From: Mallotus nudiflorus
Taxonomy: Eukaryota > Streptophyta > Magnoliopsida > Malpighiales > Euphorbiaceae
Assembly: GCA_947683625.1 (NCBI GenBank)
Contig: CANTUR010000417.1
Coordinates: 1 to 64,000 of the forward strand
DNA length: 64,000 nucleotides
Direction of reading: 5' to 3'
Part shown: positions 34,093-47,689 of the stretch, piece after piece
Position numbering within the stretch: position 1 is the stretch's first letter
Layout of the letters: each line of letters opens with the position of its first letter
The notes under the pieces: generated by a model
The model's input: only the letters and a program-made list of their open reading frames with translations
What the model was told of the DNA's origin: nothing
Database searches by the model: none
Translations under genes and position numbers: made by a program

Positions 34093-37000
34093 TGTCACGA
34101 CCCAAAACAGGGGCCATGACCGGCGCTAGGGAACGGGAATTCTTTCGAATCCGGAACCCGTAGCAAGCCTAAAAATAAAATAAATATGCAATAATAACCA
34201 TAAAAATATAATATGCAGCGGAAAATAAAAATCATAAATATTACAATATCATCCATATCAACTGGATTCAATTCAAAACTCATCAAATCGCATATATAAT
34301 CTCATAAATGTATAATCTTTATACAAATCCAGTTTTACTATAATACATCTCTTTAAAACAAATACTTTATTTCACAACTACTGAAAATCACAACTACTGC
34401 AGTGTCTAGATAAAATAAATAAGACTCAAGTATACAATTTACATAAAGAAGCCGGGGCGGAAGAAATCCGGCGTATCGACCTGCTACTGAGGTCTGAGGA
34501 AGTTGACTCTCCTGAAAAATAGTCAACGGAGGGGAGTCAGACCTCACTGAGTGAATTACTATAGTATATATACATACACTCTAAGTGATAATGCATACAG
34601 TCAACAGTATATGAGTAATATGTATATATACAGGCAAGTTCATACAGATGCAGAAAAATCATTTTATATATTTTGTCTGAAAATCAACTTTTATGAAGGA
34701 TCACATAGAACCCTAGAATATCGCAACCTCAGAAAAATAGTGTTAAACAACACTCTAGCCATACAGGCTCTCTGATTCCAAATATATCCACTTAATCCAT
34801 ATGGACAGTAGACTGTCCCCGAGACACTAAGTCAACCGAGCTCCAGCAGTCTGACTGCCAGTGTGATTGGCCCCGAGACACTAAGTCAACCGAGCTCCAG
34901 CAATCACACCCAAACCATATCTCACACATATCAATAATCGTAATCAAATCGATATCCACAAATAGTCAGTAATAAAGCCTAAATACTATAGGCGTACCGA
35001 TACGTACTCGGTCCTAGTGCTGCCCACTAGGTAGCACGTTCTATTGATATCCTTCATTCTTAAATATAAAACATTCATTCACAAAAATAAATGATGCATG
35101 AATTTAAATAAATCAACAATATAAACCATATATATACTGGAAATATACCAAACATAAACCAGGTATATTTTGAGTATATATATGTCAAATAAATCCAATC
35201 AAATCATGAATTAAACTAAAAATATATTTAAAAACATTTTAAATATATTTTATTAATAAAACATGTATATAATTTATTATATACCAAAAATATACCAAAA
35301 ATATACTTGAATATAAATCATGTTATTTATGCATATTTAGTCAAAATAAAACATGCATTTTCTAAATCATGCATCTTAAGCATATATATATAATATAGTA
35401 ACTCACCTAATGCGCTCCACGAGACGGGTCCGACGGGCCTCGTCCACTAACCCTCGGTCTCGGCACAACTAAACAAGAAATAATTAATCGACATCAGAAT
35501 AACCCTAATAGAAATCCTAGAATTAAATCTAGAGTATTCAACACAGAATCGGAAATTAGGGTTCGACTGGATATCACGTTTTACGAGAATTCTACCGAAA
35601 ATCCGACAGAACCTCCCCTGTAAAACGGACATCTCTCTACTCAAAAGAGTAGAGCCGACCCTGCAAAGAAAATACACTTCAAAAATAAACACTACAATCA
35701 ATCACAACCCCTCGGTTGGACTCCAGACTACAATCTGTCGATCGGGGTCCACAAACACAGAATATATATTCAAATATACCAAAAATATCCTTAAATCATA
35801 AAAATACATTTCATACGTAGAAACTACATAATAAATCTTGAAACACTGTAAAAATCGATTAAAACTCATTTTATTTGAAAAACCGTATATTATATATATA
35901 ATTGAAAATAATTCCCGGAAAATAGTTTTAATTAGTTAAAATACTAAATATTTTGTAGAAATCATTTTTATACCTTAAATAAATATTAAAACCAATTAAA
36001 TTACATTTTTAGACAATTTAGGGTAAAATTACCAAAATACCCCTATATATATATATATACCTAAATTACTTCAAAAATTCACCAAAAATCATACAATTAT
36101 CCAAAATTAATTTTCTCAACATATTTATCAATAATATCAATAATTAAACTCAATTAACCAATTAAATTCAATTTAAAACACAATTAACTTAATTTTACAA
36201 AATCACATAAACTTCAATAATTAAAAATAAATACTTAGAAATTCATAAAAATTCCAAATAAATTCCTATAATTCATTTCAACACTCAATTCAACCATAAA
36301 CTCCAATTTCATAATTTAAATAATTAATTTCCGAAAATTAGAAAATAATATTAAAATATTCAAAAATACCCAAAAATCCAAACAACCTCCAAAAATTCTA
36401 CAAAAATTCATACATGAAGATTAAGCTATCAGGAACAACATTTGTGAAGGAAGTTTCCATGAATCATCCAAATCGAAGCTCAAAAAAATCGAAAACTCAA
36501 AGAGGCCGAAATCTTCAAATCGAAACCTAAGCAATTCTAGACCATTTTAGCTCAAACCAAAGCTAGAATAACACTCACTGGAGCTCAAGGAGAAGATAGA
36601 GACTGGCGGTGTCGAAAACGGTGGCCGGAGGAGGGAGAAACGGCGGTGAGGAAAAGTGGTGGTCGGCGCCCGCGGGAGAGAAAGAAGAAGAAGAAGAAAA
36701 AGAAAAAGAAAGAAAAAGGAAAGAGAAAGAAAAAGAAAAAGAAAGAAAAAGAAAAAGAAAAAAAAAAAGAAAAGAAAAAAAATAAAATAAATTAAAATAA
36801 TTAAATATTAATAAATAAATAATAATAAAATAATAAATTTTAATAATTTAATAATAAATAAAATAATCAAATAATAATAAATAAATAATAAAATATTAGG
36901 GTAATAATAAACCCTAATTAAATAAATATACACACACCGGCTTTATTTAATAATTTAAAAATATGTATGAGTTCATGCAAACCCGTAAATACATTTAAAA

Positions 37001-37213
37001 TAATTAATAATACATTGTTTACATGAAAATTTCCCCGAAAATGAAAGTCCCGGGAAAATTTTACGTAAAATACTGAAAATAATAGACAGTAATTAAAATA
37101 GGTTTAAAATACATATTAACTCATAAAAATATCGTATAACGCATAAAAATTATTGACACTGTATATCCCGGTACAGTGTAAAAATATTTTTAAAAAAAAC
37201 ACGGGATATTACA
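34093..37213 (-). repeat. 5' LTR of element VII
   Basis: 3121 bp, tgtcacgaccc to gggatattaca. Contains hairpin pair 34809-34909, 7-5-7 hairpin near 35015-35033, donor GTGAGTT (minus, 35400-35406), the CTACTC..GAGTAG block near 35638-35655 and purine tract 36668-36782. Confidence 0.95.
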
Positions 37214-37218
37214 AATAT

Positions 37219-37269
37219 ATTATAATAAACTTTAGTTTAGTTAAATCTCTACCATAAATAAATAAATAA

Positions 37270-37341
<72 letters not shown>

Positions 37342-40170
37342 ATATTATAAAGTTATAGTATAATATATATATATATATATACATACAAACACACACAAAA
37401 CAAAGGTAGAAGCCATATTTTTTCTTCCTCCCCCTCCCGCAAAATCCCGATCACACACTGTCATTATGCCTCTTCTCACAGCTCGCCAGACCGCCCCTCT
37501 CTGCCACCATCTTCTTCCCTTTTCTTCTCCATTGTCTTCATCACTGTCAGCTCGTCGGTGTGTCGCTAGAGAAGTCGGAATCGGCAGCAACAGTAAGCAG
37601 TTGCTTCTCACCGTCATTCATTTTTTGGCTATTTTTTTTCATGTTCTTGGTGTCTATGAACTCCTTGAGCACCGGTGAGCAAGAATTTAATCTCTTTTTT
37701 AGCTCAAATCCATCCATTATTGTGTTTTCTTGAATTTTTATTTTTAAGCTTTTTAGGGTTTTTATTTTTTTAGGTTGATTTTTATTGATTCAAGCAAACT
37801 CCCTTTGCAAATGATGATCCTTATAGCTTGAGCTTCATGAATATTTTTTTTTTATAATTTTTGGAATTTATTTTAATTTTGGTGAATTTTTTATTATTTA
37901 ATGAATTTTCATAAATAAATTAATTAAATTATGAAATTTATTAAATTATTGTTATTATATATTGTTATTAATTTTGATGTTGAGAAATTAATTTTTGGAA
38001 ATTTTATATAATTTTTAAGAAATATTTATAGTTTATGTAAATATTGGATAATTGAGTTAAATGAGTATTTTGGCTGAATTTAAAGTTTAATTGTGTGTTT
38101 TAGTTGATATTAAAATGTTATTTGATGATAAAATAATTTTTAGGAATTTACATAATTTTTATGGAATTTTCTACAATTTATGTGTATTTTGAATTATTAA
38201 ATTAAATATGTATTTTTATAGAAATTGTTGGATAAATGTGTTTTGGTTGATATTAGTATAATATATGTTGATTAAATAATTTTAATGATTTTTTTTATAA
38301 TTTTTGGGGAAATTATTTAGTATATTTAAATATATTGGATATTTGATATTATACGGGTAAATGTGTGATTTTGTATTAATTATAGTTAAATATTATGTTC
38401 TAGTTGATTTTATAATTATTTAAGGTAATAAAATGATTTTTACAAATTAATTATTATTTTTAATTAATTAATACTATTTTTCAAAAATGGTTTTCAAATA
38501 ATATATTATATATATTATTTTGGAAATAAAATGGGTTTTAAACTAATTTTATCATATAATTAAGCTATTTAAGCAATTAAATGTGAATTTTATTATGTTA
38601 TGTTGAATAATTATAAAAATTGAATTTTTATTAATATTATATAATATTTGAGATTTTAATAGTTAATTGTGATAATTTTAGAATATTATGTGAATAATAA
38701 GTGTATGTATTATTTTGAGACTAAATATGTATTTTATTATTTTTGTGATGTTAAATTGTGAATTTAAATATTATTTGCAATTTATGTTAATTTAATTGAA
38801 AAATGGGAATTTTATTTCATTTATGAATTTTTATTATCAAATATTATTTAAATTAGAGTTTTATGTTTTAGTTGGTAAATAAAGGCTTTTAAATATTTTT
38901 ACGGGTTTTTGATGGTTTTCATTATTTTACTGTTTAATATTGTTGTTTGTATATTGTGAACCTCGGTTAGGGATTTGTGGAGTTTGGGGTCCCAACCCGA
39001 GGTGTTGTATTTTGAGATTTTAGAAGTGTGTTTTCTATGCAGGATCAGCCCTACTTTTATAGGGAGATGTCCATTTTACAAAGGAGACTCTGCCGAAATT
39101 TTGATAGATTTCTCGTAAAACATGATAATCGGTCTGAGTCTAGTTTTGAACTTTTGATTGAGTCTGTCTATAGTAATCCTAGAAATGTAGAGTTAGAAAT
39201 TTATTCTGATGGTTGTTGTTATTTTATTTTTTCTAGCTACGCCGAGACCGAGGCCTAACGAACCAAGTCCGCCAAGTCTATCTCGTGGAGCGCTAATCAG
39301 TAAGTTATTATACTGTATATATATGCATTGCATATAGAATGCATGACTTAGGATTTCTTTTCATTTTCATTATACGTTTTTAAAAGTAATTTAATTTATA
39401 ATATGATTAGGGTTATGTTTAGTATACTTTAGGTATATTTTTAGTATATTGTTGGTTTATTCCTAAATAACTGCATGCCATATTATTGATTTGTACTTAA
39501 ATTGTTTTTAAGTATATTTTTGGTATATCTTTGATATATTTCCAAATAAATGCATGTTTTATTATTGATTTAAACTAACATGTTATTGGTATATTTAGGG
39601 TTTATTTTTTATATATGCATGCTAGATTATTAGTTTATTTTTGGTATTTTTTTTATATGTGTCAAACCTAAATGCATGTTTTAGCACATATACATGTTTT
39701 AAATGAATATTTATGCATAATTGTTTTATTAAATAACTTGTGTACTTAGGGTATATCTTTAGTATATTTAGGTATATTTTTAAGCAAATGCATGTCATAT
39801 TATTGAAACACACTTAAATTGTTTTAAATTATATTAATGGTTTATCTTAAATTGTTTATCTTTAGAATATATTTTTAAATTATATTATTTTTTTAGTATC
39901 TTTAGTATATATATTTTATATATATATATATACCCGAAATATACTTGGTTTATTTTAAGTATATTTCTAGTATATATATGGTTTATTTTTCTATTATGAA
40001 TGTTATTTTACATTATTTTTTTCCGTATGAATGGTTTATTATAAATGAAGGATATCAATAGAACGTGCTTCTTAGTGGGCAACACTAGGACCATGTACGT
40101 ACTGGTGCGATAGATTTAGGTATGAGTGAGGAATTACTTGTGGTAATTATGATATGATTGAGATGATTTA
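37219..40170 (+). repeat. LTR VI, middle part
   Basis: Continues the B-like LTR after element VII. It holds a (TA)n tract (37275-37335), a GC-richer island (37420-37680) ending GAGCACCG|GTGAGC, a long AT-rich stretch, acceptor CTATGCAG (to 39042), a conserved block (39043-39300), donor GTAAGTT (39301-39307), and the hairpin CTTAGTG/CACTAGG near 40072-40090. The stretch 37970-38900 is unlike LTR V and XI at the same place. No protein-coding gene recognised. Confidence 0.85.
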
Positions 40171-42944
40171 TGTAATATCCTGAGCTTTTAAAATATTTTA
40201 AACTGCATTGGGATATGCAATGTTAATAATTTTATATATAATTATGATATTTTTATGAGTTGTTATATAATTAAAACTAATTTTAACTGTTTTATATTAT
40301 TTTAAGTACTTTACGTAAAATTTTCTCGGAACTTGTACTTTCAGGGAAATTGACACGTAAATAATTTAATATTAATTATTTTAAATAGATTTACGAATTT
40401 GCATGAACTCATATATGTTTTTAAATTGCTAAAATAAAGTGTATATATGTGTATTTATTTAAATTAAACTAGGGTTTAATTAATTACCCTAATTTTTTTA
40501 TTATTTATTATTTAATTTTAATATTATTTAATTATTTTTAAGTGTATAAAGTTATTAAATATATTAAATTATATGTGTTTGGAGTATATTTAATATGTGT
40601 GGGAGTTTATATTATTATAATATATAGTGTGAGTATATATATATACATCTATACCTAATTATTTGTCAAAAATCAGAACTTAGCAATATTTACGGTTCTG
40701 CCATTATCCCCTTCCTCTTCTTCCCGATCGATTTTCGTCACCCTTACCACTGTTACTTCCATTTTTAGGCCGTCGGTGTGCCACCCTAAGCTCCGCCCTT
40801 CTCAGCCAGCAGCTCCGCCACCCTCTCTTCTCTTCTCCGGTGCCGTTTCACCCTGTTATTGTCGAAAAATCGAAACTTCAAGCCATCATTGATTAAGTCG
40901 ATTCTATTCACCGTTTTCAACACCGCCAATCTCTATCTTCTCCTTGAGCTTCGGTGAGTGTGATTCCAAGTTTTGTTTCACTTAAAATGGTCTAGATTTC
41001 CCTAGGTTTCAATTTTTCAACTTCGGCCTATTAGGGTTTTTGATTTTTTTTTGAGCTTTTATTTAATTGATTCATGAAAAATCCCTTCACAAACTTTGAT
41101 CCTAGTAGCTTAATCTTCATGCTGTAATTTTTTTAGAATTTTTGGAATTTATTTTGATTTTTGGGTATTTTTTATTATTTTATTAATATTTTCTAATTTT
41201 CGAAAATTAATTAATTAAATTATAAAATTGTGTTTTATGGTAAATATAGGTGTTTAAATGAATTATAGGAATTTATTTTTAATTTTTATGAATTTTTATG
41301 TATTTATTTTGAATTTATTTAGTTTATGTAATTTTGAAAAATAGGGTTAATTATGTGTTTAATTGAAATTAATTGGTTAATTGAGTATATTTATTGATAT
41401 TATTGAAATATATGTTGAGAAAATTAATTTTTGTGCAATTATATTATTTTTGGTGAATTTTTGGATTAATTTTTGTATATTTATATATATATGGGTATTT
41501 TGGTAATTTTACACTAAATTGGCTAAAATGTAATTAAATTGGTTCTAGTAGTTATTTAGGGTATAAAAATGATTTCTACAAATTATTTAGTATTTTTAAA
41601 TAATTAAAACTATTTTTCGTAAATTATTTTCAAATTATATATAATATACGATTTTTCTAATAAAATGAGTTTTTATCGATTTTTACTGTGTTTTAGGGTT
41701 AATTACATAATTTCTACTTATAAAATGTATTTTTAGTATATAAGGGTATTTTCGATATTTTGTAAATATTCCGTGAATTGTGAACCTCGGTCGGTGATTT
41801 GTAATTTGGAGTCCGACCGAGAGATTGTGGTTGTGTTTTGTGTGCATTTCGAAGTGTGTTTCTTCGCAGGGCTGGCTCTACTCTTTGAGTAGAAAGATGT
41901 CCATTTTACAGGGGAGGTTCTGCTGGATTTTCGATAGAATTCTCGTAAAACGTGATGTCCGGTCAAATTCCTATCCTAATTCTGTGTCTAGTAATCTAGA
42001 TCGAGTCTTTAGAACTTCTATTAGATTTATTCTGATTCCTGTCATTATTTGTTTGTTTAGTTGCGCCGAGACCGAGGCCTAGTAGACCAGGCCCGTCGGA
42101 CCCATCTCGAGGAGCACAATAATAGTGAGTTGCTATTTTATATATATATGCTCGAGGGTGCATGATTTTAGAAATATATGTGTTATTTGGATTAAATATG
42201 CATAATGGTTTAATTAATACTTAAGTTTATTTTTGGTTTATTTTTGGTATATTTTAAATTATATGCATGTTTTATTAATGAATTATGTTTAAAATGTTTT
42301 TTAATATATTTCTAGTTTATTTTTGTAATTTAATTGGATTTATTTAATGTATATATATACTCGAAATATACCTAGTTTATTTTGGTATATTTCTAGTATA
42401 TATATGGTTTATGTTGCTATTTTATTAAAATTCATGCATCATTTATTTATGAATGTATGTTTTATTTAATAATGAAGGATATCAATAGAATGTGCTACCT
42501 AGTGGGCAGCACTAGGACCGAGTACGTACCGGTACGCTGATAACATTTAGGCTATATTACTAACCATTTGTGGATATGGATTGGAGTTGATTAATTGATA
42601 TGTGAGATATGATTTGGGAGTGTGATTGTTGGAGCTCGGATGACCAGGTGTCTCAGGGCCAATCACACTAACAGTCAGACTGCTGGAGCTCAGTTGACTT
42701 AGTGTCTCGGGGCCAGTCTACTGTCCAAATGGAATAAGTGAATATATTTGGAATAAGTGAGCCTGTATGGCTAGAGTGTTGTCTAACACTGTTTTGAGGT
42801 TGCAATTTTCTAGGTTCTTTTTGATCCTTCACAAACTGAAATTTTCAATAAAAATATATTAAATGATTTTATTGCATCTGCGTGTATTTGCTTGTATACA
42901 TACGTATTATATATACTTTTGACTATGTGCATTGTCATTTAGTA

Positions 42945-43011
<67 letters not shown>

Positions 43012-43473
43012 AATTCACTCAGTAAGGTTTGACTCTCCTCCGTTCACTATTTTTCAGGAGAGTAATCGTCTCCAGACCTCAATAGCAGACCCATACACCG
43101 GATTTCTTCTGCCCCGGTTTCACTATGTAAACTACTCACCTGAGTTTTATTTTTATAATCTAGACACTGCAGTAGTTGTAAAATTGAAAAAGGATGTTGT
43201 AATATATATTTGTATAAGTTATGTACTTTAAATATTTGAATTGGATTTGTATTAAAAGATTTATTTATATATATGAGATTGAGTTGTTGATTTAAATCCC
43301 GTGGTGGACTATTATTTAATTATCTATGATTTATTTCCACTGTAGATTATTTTAACTATGTTATTATTATTATTGTATATTTTTATTTATTTTTTAGGCT
43401 TGCTATGGGTTCTAGATTCGAAAGAATTTTCGTTCCCTAGCGCCAGTCATGGCCCCTATTTTGGGTCGTGACA
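40171..43473 (+). mobile_element. Solo LTR VIII (subfamily A) inside LTR VI
   Basis: 3303 bp, TGTAATATCCTGAG to GTCGTGACA, with flanks ATTTA (40166-40170) and ATTTG (43474-43478), a duplication with one later change. It has the GC-rich island at 40690-40960 with intact CGGTGAGTGTG donor, acceptor TTCTTCGCAG near 41869, hairpins 41786-41821 and 42620-42724, and a (TA)n tract at 42949-43005. Confidence 0.9.
42949..43005. repeat. (TA)n microsatellite in LTR VIII
   Basis: 57 bp of pure TA directly before the TTATAGTAATTCACTCAGT box; the same place is only 8-12 bp of TA in related LTRs. Confidence 0.95.
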
Positions 43474-43478
43474 ATTTG

Positions 43479-44282
43479 ATTAGGTATGATGTGATTGATA
43501 GTGTGATTGCTGGAGCTCAATTGACTAAGTGTCTCGAGGCCAATCACACTGACAGTCAAACTGCTGGAGCTCGGTTGACTTAGTGTCTCGGGGCCAATTT
43601 ACTGTTCAAAATGGAATAAGTGATTTACTTGGATTTAAGTGAGCTTGTATGGCTAGAGTGATGATATGGTTAATTCAGCATTGCGATTAATAGGGTTCTA
43701 TTTGATCCTTCATGTATTAAAATAAATGTTTTCTGCATTTATTATGTTTATACAAGTAGAGTTTGACATTTGTATGAAATGCATGTATATGCATATATAC
43801 ATATAAGAATGCTTGACTAGATATGGGTTAGATTGCATGTATATATAGTATAATAATTCACTCAGTGGGGTCTGATCCTCCTCAATTATTTTTTTTTTCA
43901 GGAGATCCTATATCGTCAGATCTTAGTAGTAGAGTTCTTCATTGGCGTTCTTCCGTCCCGATTATTTTATGTAAATGTATAATTTGAACTCTAATTTGTA
44001 TTCTAGAAACTGCAGTAGTAGTGTTATTATATCAGAAGAGTATTATTTAGTTTTGATAATTAATACCCAGAGAGTTGTATTTGAACATTGTATGAATATA
44101 TTAATTTATGAAGGGATTTGGAGTATTTATTTTATATATTGATTCAAAAAATTTTAATTTATGTCATACTTTTTATTTATTTATTGCATGATTTTATTTT
44201 CTAAGGCTTGCTACGGGTTCCGAATTCGAAAGAATTCTTGTTCCCTAGTGCCAGTCATGACTCCTAGTTTTGGGTCGTGACA
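43479..44282 (+). repeat. LTR VI, 3' end
   Basis: Starts with hairpin GTGTGATTG/CAATCACAC (43501-43549) and a second with one changed arm base, then the box CTCAGTGGGGTCTGATCC, acceptor TTTTTTTCAG (to 43901) and the terminal block GCTTGCTACGGG..GTCGTGACA. Only one hairpin pair, unlike LTR V. Confidence 0.88.
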
Positions 44283-45810
44283 ATTACCATATGACTTAAA
44301 GTTCATTATATATTGTTTTATTTTAACTAAACTTATATTTATCATTGTCCATTATAATTGTATTCTTAACTAGTGGCTATATACAACTAAAAATTATGTA
44401 TTACTTACTATTTAACTAATATATATTTTATATTTACACTAACATTAAATATGACAATAAATATTAGAAACTAACTAAAAACATACTTTATAATTTATAT
44501 GTTCTTGAATATATTTTCTCTGGGAATTACACCAATATGGAAAAAAGATCAGTATAATCTTCGAAAAAAAAAGAACAATATAGTAGAAAATGTAAAAACA
44601 AAAAGAATGAAATGAGAGAAGGAAGAATAACAAAAAAACGGAGAATAACAAGAAGAGAAAAAATAAGAAGAGAATGAATGATGAGAGGTGGTGGTAGCTA
44701 CTGAAAAATGCAAGGGTATATGAATAACAATTATCACTGAGAGAAAAATTATTGAAGTTTGAAAGTAATAGGAAATTTGTCATTCATATGTCCATCATCA
44801 GTTAGAGATTCTGCTCTATTATTGCAATAGAATTTTTTTTTTATAAAGTCCACCAGTTGAACTAGCGAACTTCATTAATTTTTCACTCAGGGGCTATACT
44901 GGACCTTAATGTGGCGTGTGTAGGCTTTGTCTAAGCTGACAGTGTACTTTTCTTAAAAAAATATAGTGAAGTCACTGGCAGACTTCCTTTTTTTTTCAAA
45001 TCTATCAAAGTCCGCCAATTAGACTGGCGAACTTCCTAAAGCAAAGCCAATATAGTCAATAGACTTCTACCAAAAATACTATTCAATGACAGTCTCTGCT
45101 TTACAATGTCACAGATAGCCTAAAACATAGCCTTATAGTCTGTACAAAATTTGGATCAACTCGTCAAAATTATTTAACAAAAGAAAACAAAGTCATGCAT
45201 TTGTTTACTACATGTTTATGGGACAAAGATTGTATATGAATTTGCATCAGTGTTGTGTGTGATATAAATTGGCCTATTTTTTTATTTTTTATTTTTTGTT
45301 TTGATTTTAATAATAATAATGATTATTATATTAATATTAAAAATAATATCATAATTAAAATAATATTATATTAAAATATTTTAATTGATGGAGTTATCTT
45401 TTAATTAAAAAAATTACATCAAAATATTTTAATTGACTTCTACAAAGTTCATAGAAGTTCGTCAATTTTATTGAAAAATATTTACTGTTATGTTTTTATT
45501 ATATTACTGTTGTAATAATAATAATAATTATTACTATTAAATATTGTTATTGTTTATGAATATATATAATGTCTTGTTTATTAATATTACAGGATATATA
45601 TTTTTTAACTAATAGATATTATAATTGCCAACAAATTTAATTATTTCAATATATAAAAATATATATTAAATTAACTATATTTAGTCCAATTATGAGCATG
45701 AAAAATTCATTATTAACTAATCATTAACTAATTATTAGCTTATCACTTACAATTAACTAATTATTAACTAATCATTAACCAATCTTATACATTAAATTAA
45801 TGTAGTCTTT
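44283..45810. other. Unassigned AT-rich DNA between LTR VI and LTR IX
   Basis: No LTR blocks, no credible coding region. The minus-strand frame at 44475-44783 is phenylalanine/serine-rich low-complexity translation and is not called. Around 44849-45038 and 45450 there are related short motifs around GTCCRCCARTT and GCGAACTTC, one of them a perfect hairpin GAAGTC-actggca-GACTTC near 44968-44986. Their origin is unknown. Confidence 0.5.
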
Positions 45811-45862
45811 TGTCACGACCTGAATCCAAGGGCACGTGACCAACACTGGGGAATGGAAAAAC

Positions 45863-46338
45863 TGTAATATCCCGAGTTTTTAAATAAATTTAAACTGCAT
45901 TGAGATATGCAGTGTTAATAATTTTTGTATATATTTATGATTATTTTCATATGTTTGATAATTATTAAGTTATTTTAATTATTCTTAATTATTTTAAGTT
46001 CTTTATGTAAAATTTTTCCGGGAATATTATTTTTGGGGAAATTAACACATAAATAATTTAATATTAATTATTTTAAATAGTTTTACGAGTTTGCATGTGC
46101 CCATGCATTATTTTAATTGTCGTATTAAAATATATACATATACATGCATATATATATACATATATTTAATAAATTAGGGTTTATTTTTAATTAAACCTAT
46201 ATTATATAGTTTTAATAGATTAATGTGTTTTATATAAATATATGTATATGTATACAATATTAGGTTGATATTTTTATATATATGTGGTGTACAATTATTT
46301 GAATATAATAATATATATTATTATAATTAAAGTTAGAG

Positions 46339-46369
<31 letters not shown>

Positions 46370-46417
46370 AAAATTAGAAGTTAGTTTAATTTACATATTG
46401 TGCCATTCTTCCCTCAC
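45863..46417 (+). repeat. 5' LTR of element X, first 555 bp
   Basis: Matches 56214-56766 nearly base for base, including the hairpin arms ACTGCAT/ATGCAGT and the stretch gtgccattcttccctcac, where element XI cuts in. The site repeat expected on the other side, CTCAC, is lost. Confidence 0.9.
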
Positions 46418-47101
46418 TGTCACGACCCAAACTAGGAGTCATGACCGACGCTAGGGAACTGAAATTCTTTCGAATCCGGAACCCGTAGCAAGCCTAAGAA
46501 AATAAAATCATACAATAAATAAATAAATAAAAAGTATGATATAATTAAAATTTTTTCGAATCAATATATAAAATAAATTCTCCAAATCCTTTCATAAATG
46601 TATACATATTCGTAATAATCAAATACAAATTTTTCAGAGTATACAATATCAAAATAATATAATACTCTTCCAATACAATAACACAACTACTGCAATTTCT
46701 AGAATATAAATTAGAGCTCAAAATATACATTTGCATAAAATAGCCGGGACTAAAGAACACCGACGAGGAACTCTACAACTAAGGTCTGACAATATGGGAT
46801 CTCCTGAAAAAAAATAATTGAGGGGGGTCAGACCTCATTGAGTGAATTATTATACTATATATACGTGCAAACTAAACTATAACAATCAGACATTCTTATA
46901 TATATATATATGTATAGACACACATTTCACACGAATGCCAAACTCTACCTTTATAAATATACTAAATATAGAAAATGTATGTTTTAATTCATGAAGATCT
47001 ATAGAACCCTAATAATAGCAACCTCAAACAATCCCATCATCACTCTAGCCATACAGGCTCACTTGATCCCAAATAGAACACTTATTCCAATCTGGACAGT
47101 A

Positions 47102-47316
47102 AACTGGCCCTAAGACACTAAGTCGATCGAGCTCCAACAGTCTGACTGTCAGTGTGATTGGCCCCGAGACACTTGGTCAATCGAGCTCCAGCAATCACAC
47201 TATCTATCACCTCACATCTCAATCGACCCAATAGATTCATTCCACTATGGACAGTACACTAAGTCGATTGAGCTCTAGCAGTCTGACTGTCAATGTGATT
47301 GGCCCCCCAATCACAC
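47102..47316 (-). other. Hairpin array in LTR XI, with one loop deleted
   Basis: The first two hairpins are complete. The third has lost its outer arm, and the fourth has lost its loop: TGTGATTGG (47294-47302) and CCAATCACA (47307-47315) now flank only CCCC. Confidence 0.75.
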
Positions 47317-47580
47317 TATCTATCATACCATTAATCTCAGTCAAATCAATCTAATCAATTGTAATCACCCAAAATTAACTCTCACTCAATCCTTATCTAT
47401 CGTACCGGTACGTACACGATCCTAGTGCTACCCACTAGGAAGCACATTCTATTGATATCCTTCACTTAGAATAAATCATTCATTCGGAAACTAATTAATA
47501 AATATACAATAGTCATAATAGTAAAACCAACCATATATATATATACCAAAATTATACCTAAAATATACCCAGTATATTTC

Positions 47581-47689
<109 letters not shown>

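Larger units (their letters stand above)
25982..37213 (-). mobile_element. Element VII: nearly intact Tekay-like chromovirus
   Basis: 11.2-kb element with LTRs 25982-29071 and 34093-37213 and a perfect 5-bp duplication AATAT (25977-25981, 37214-37218). Primer site, leader, gag, pol and polypurine tract are all in place. The LTRs differ mainly by small indels and few substitutions, so it is younger than element III. The polyprotein is broken at three points, so it cannot move on its own proteins. Confidence 0.97.
25603..44282 (+). mobile_element. LTR VI: B-like LTR hosting elements II, VII and VIII
   Basis: Pieces 25603-25981, 37219-40170 and 43479-44282 join into one plus-strand B-like LTR ending tttgggtcgtgaca at 44282. 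Its first piece matches the reverse of LTR V from about 190 bp inside the start, so the start lies left of element II, beyond the window. It could be a solo LTR or one end of a longer element; the internal region that would follow a 5' LTR (primer site TGGTATCAGAGC) is absent at 44283, so a solo or 3' LTR is likely. Confidence 0.8.

Noticed and set aside
44475..44783. Membrane-protein-like phenylalanine/serine frame
   Set aside because: Low-complexity AT-rich DNA, no domain or start context, two overlapping frames of equal quality.
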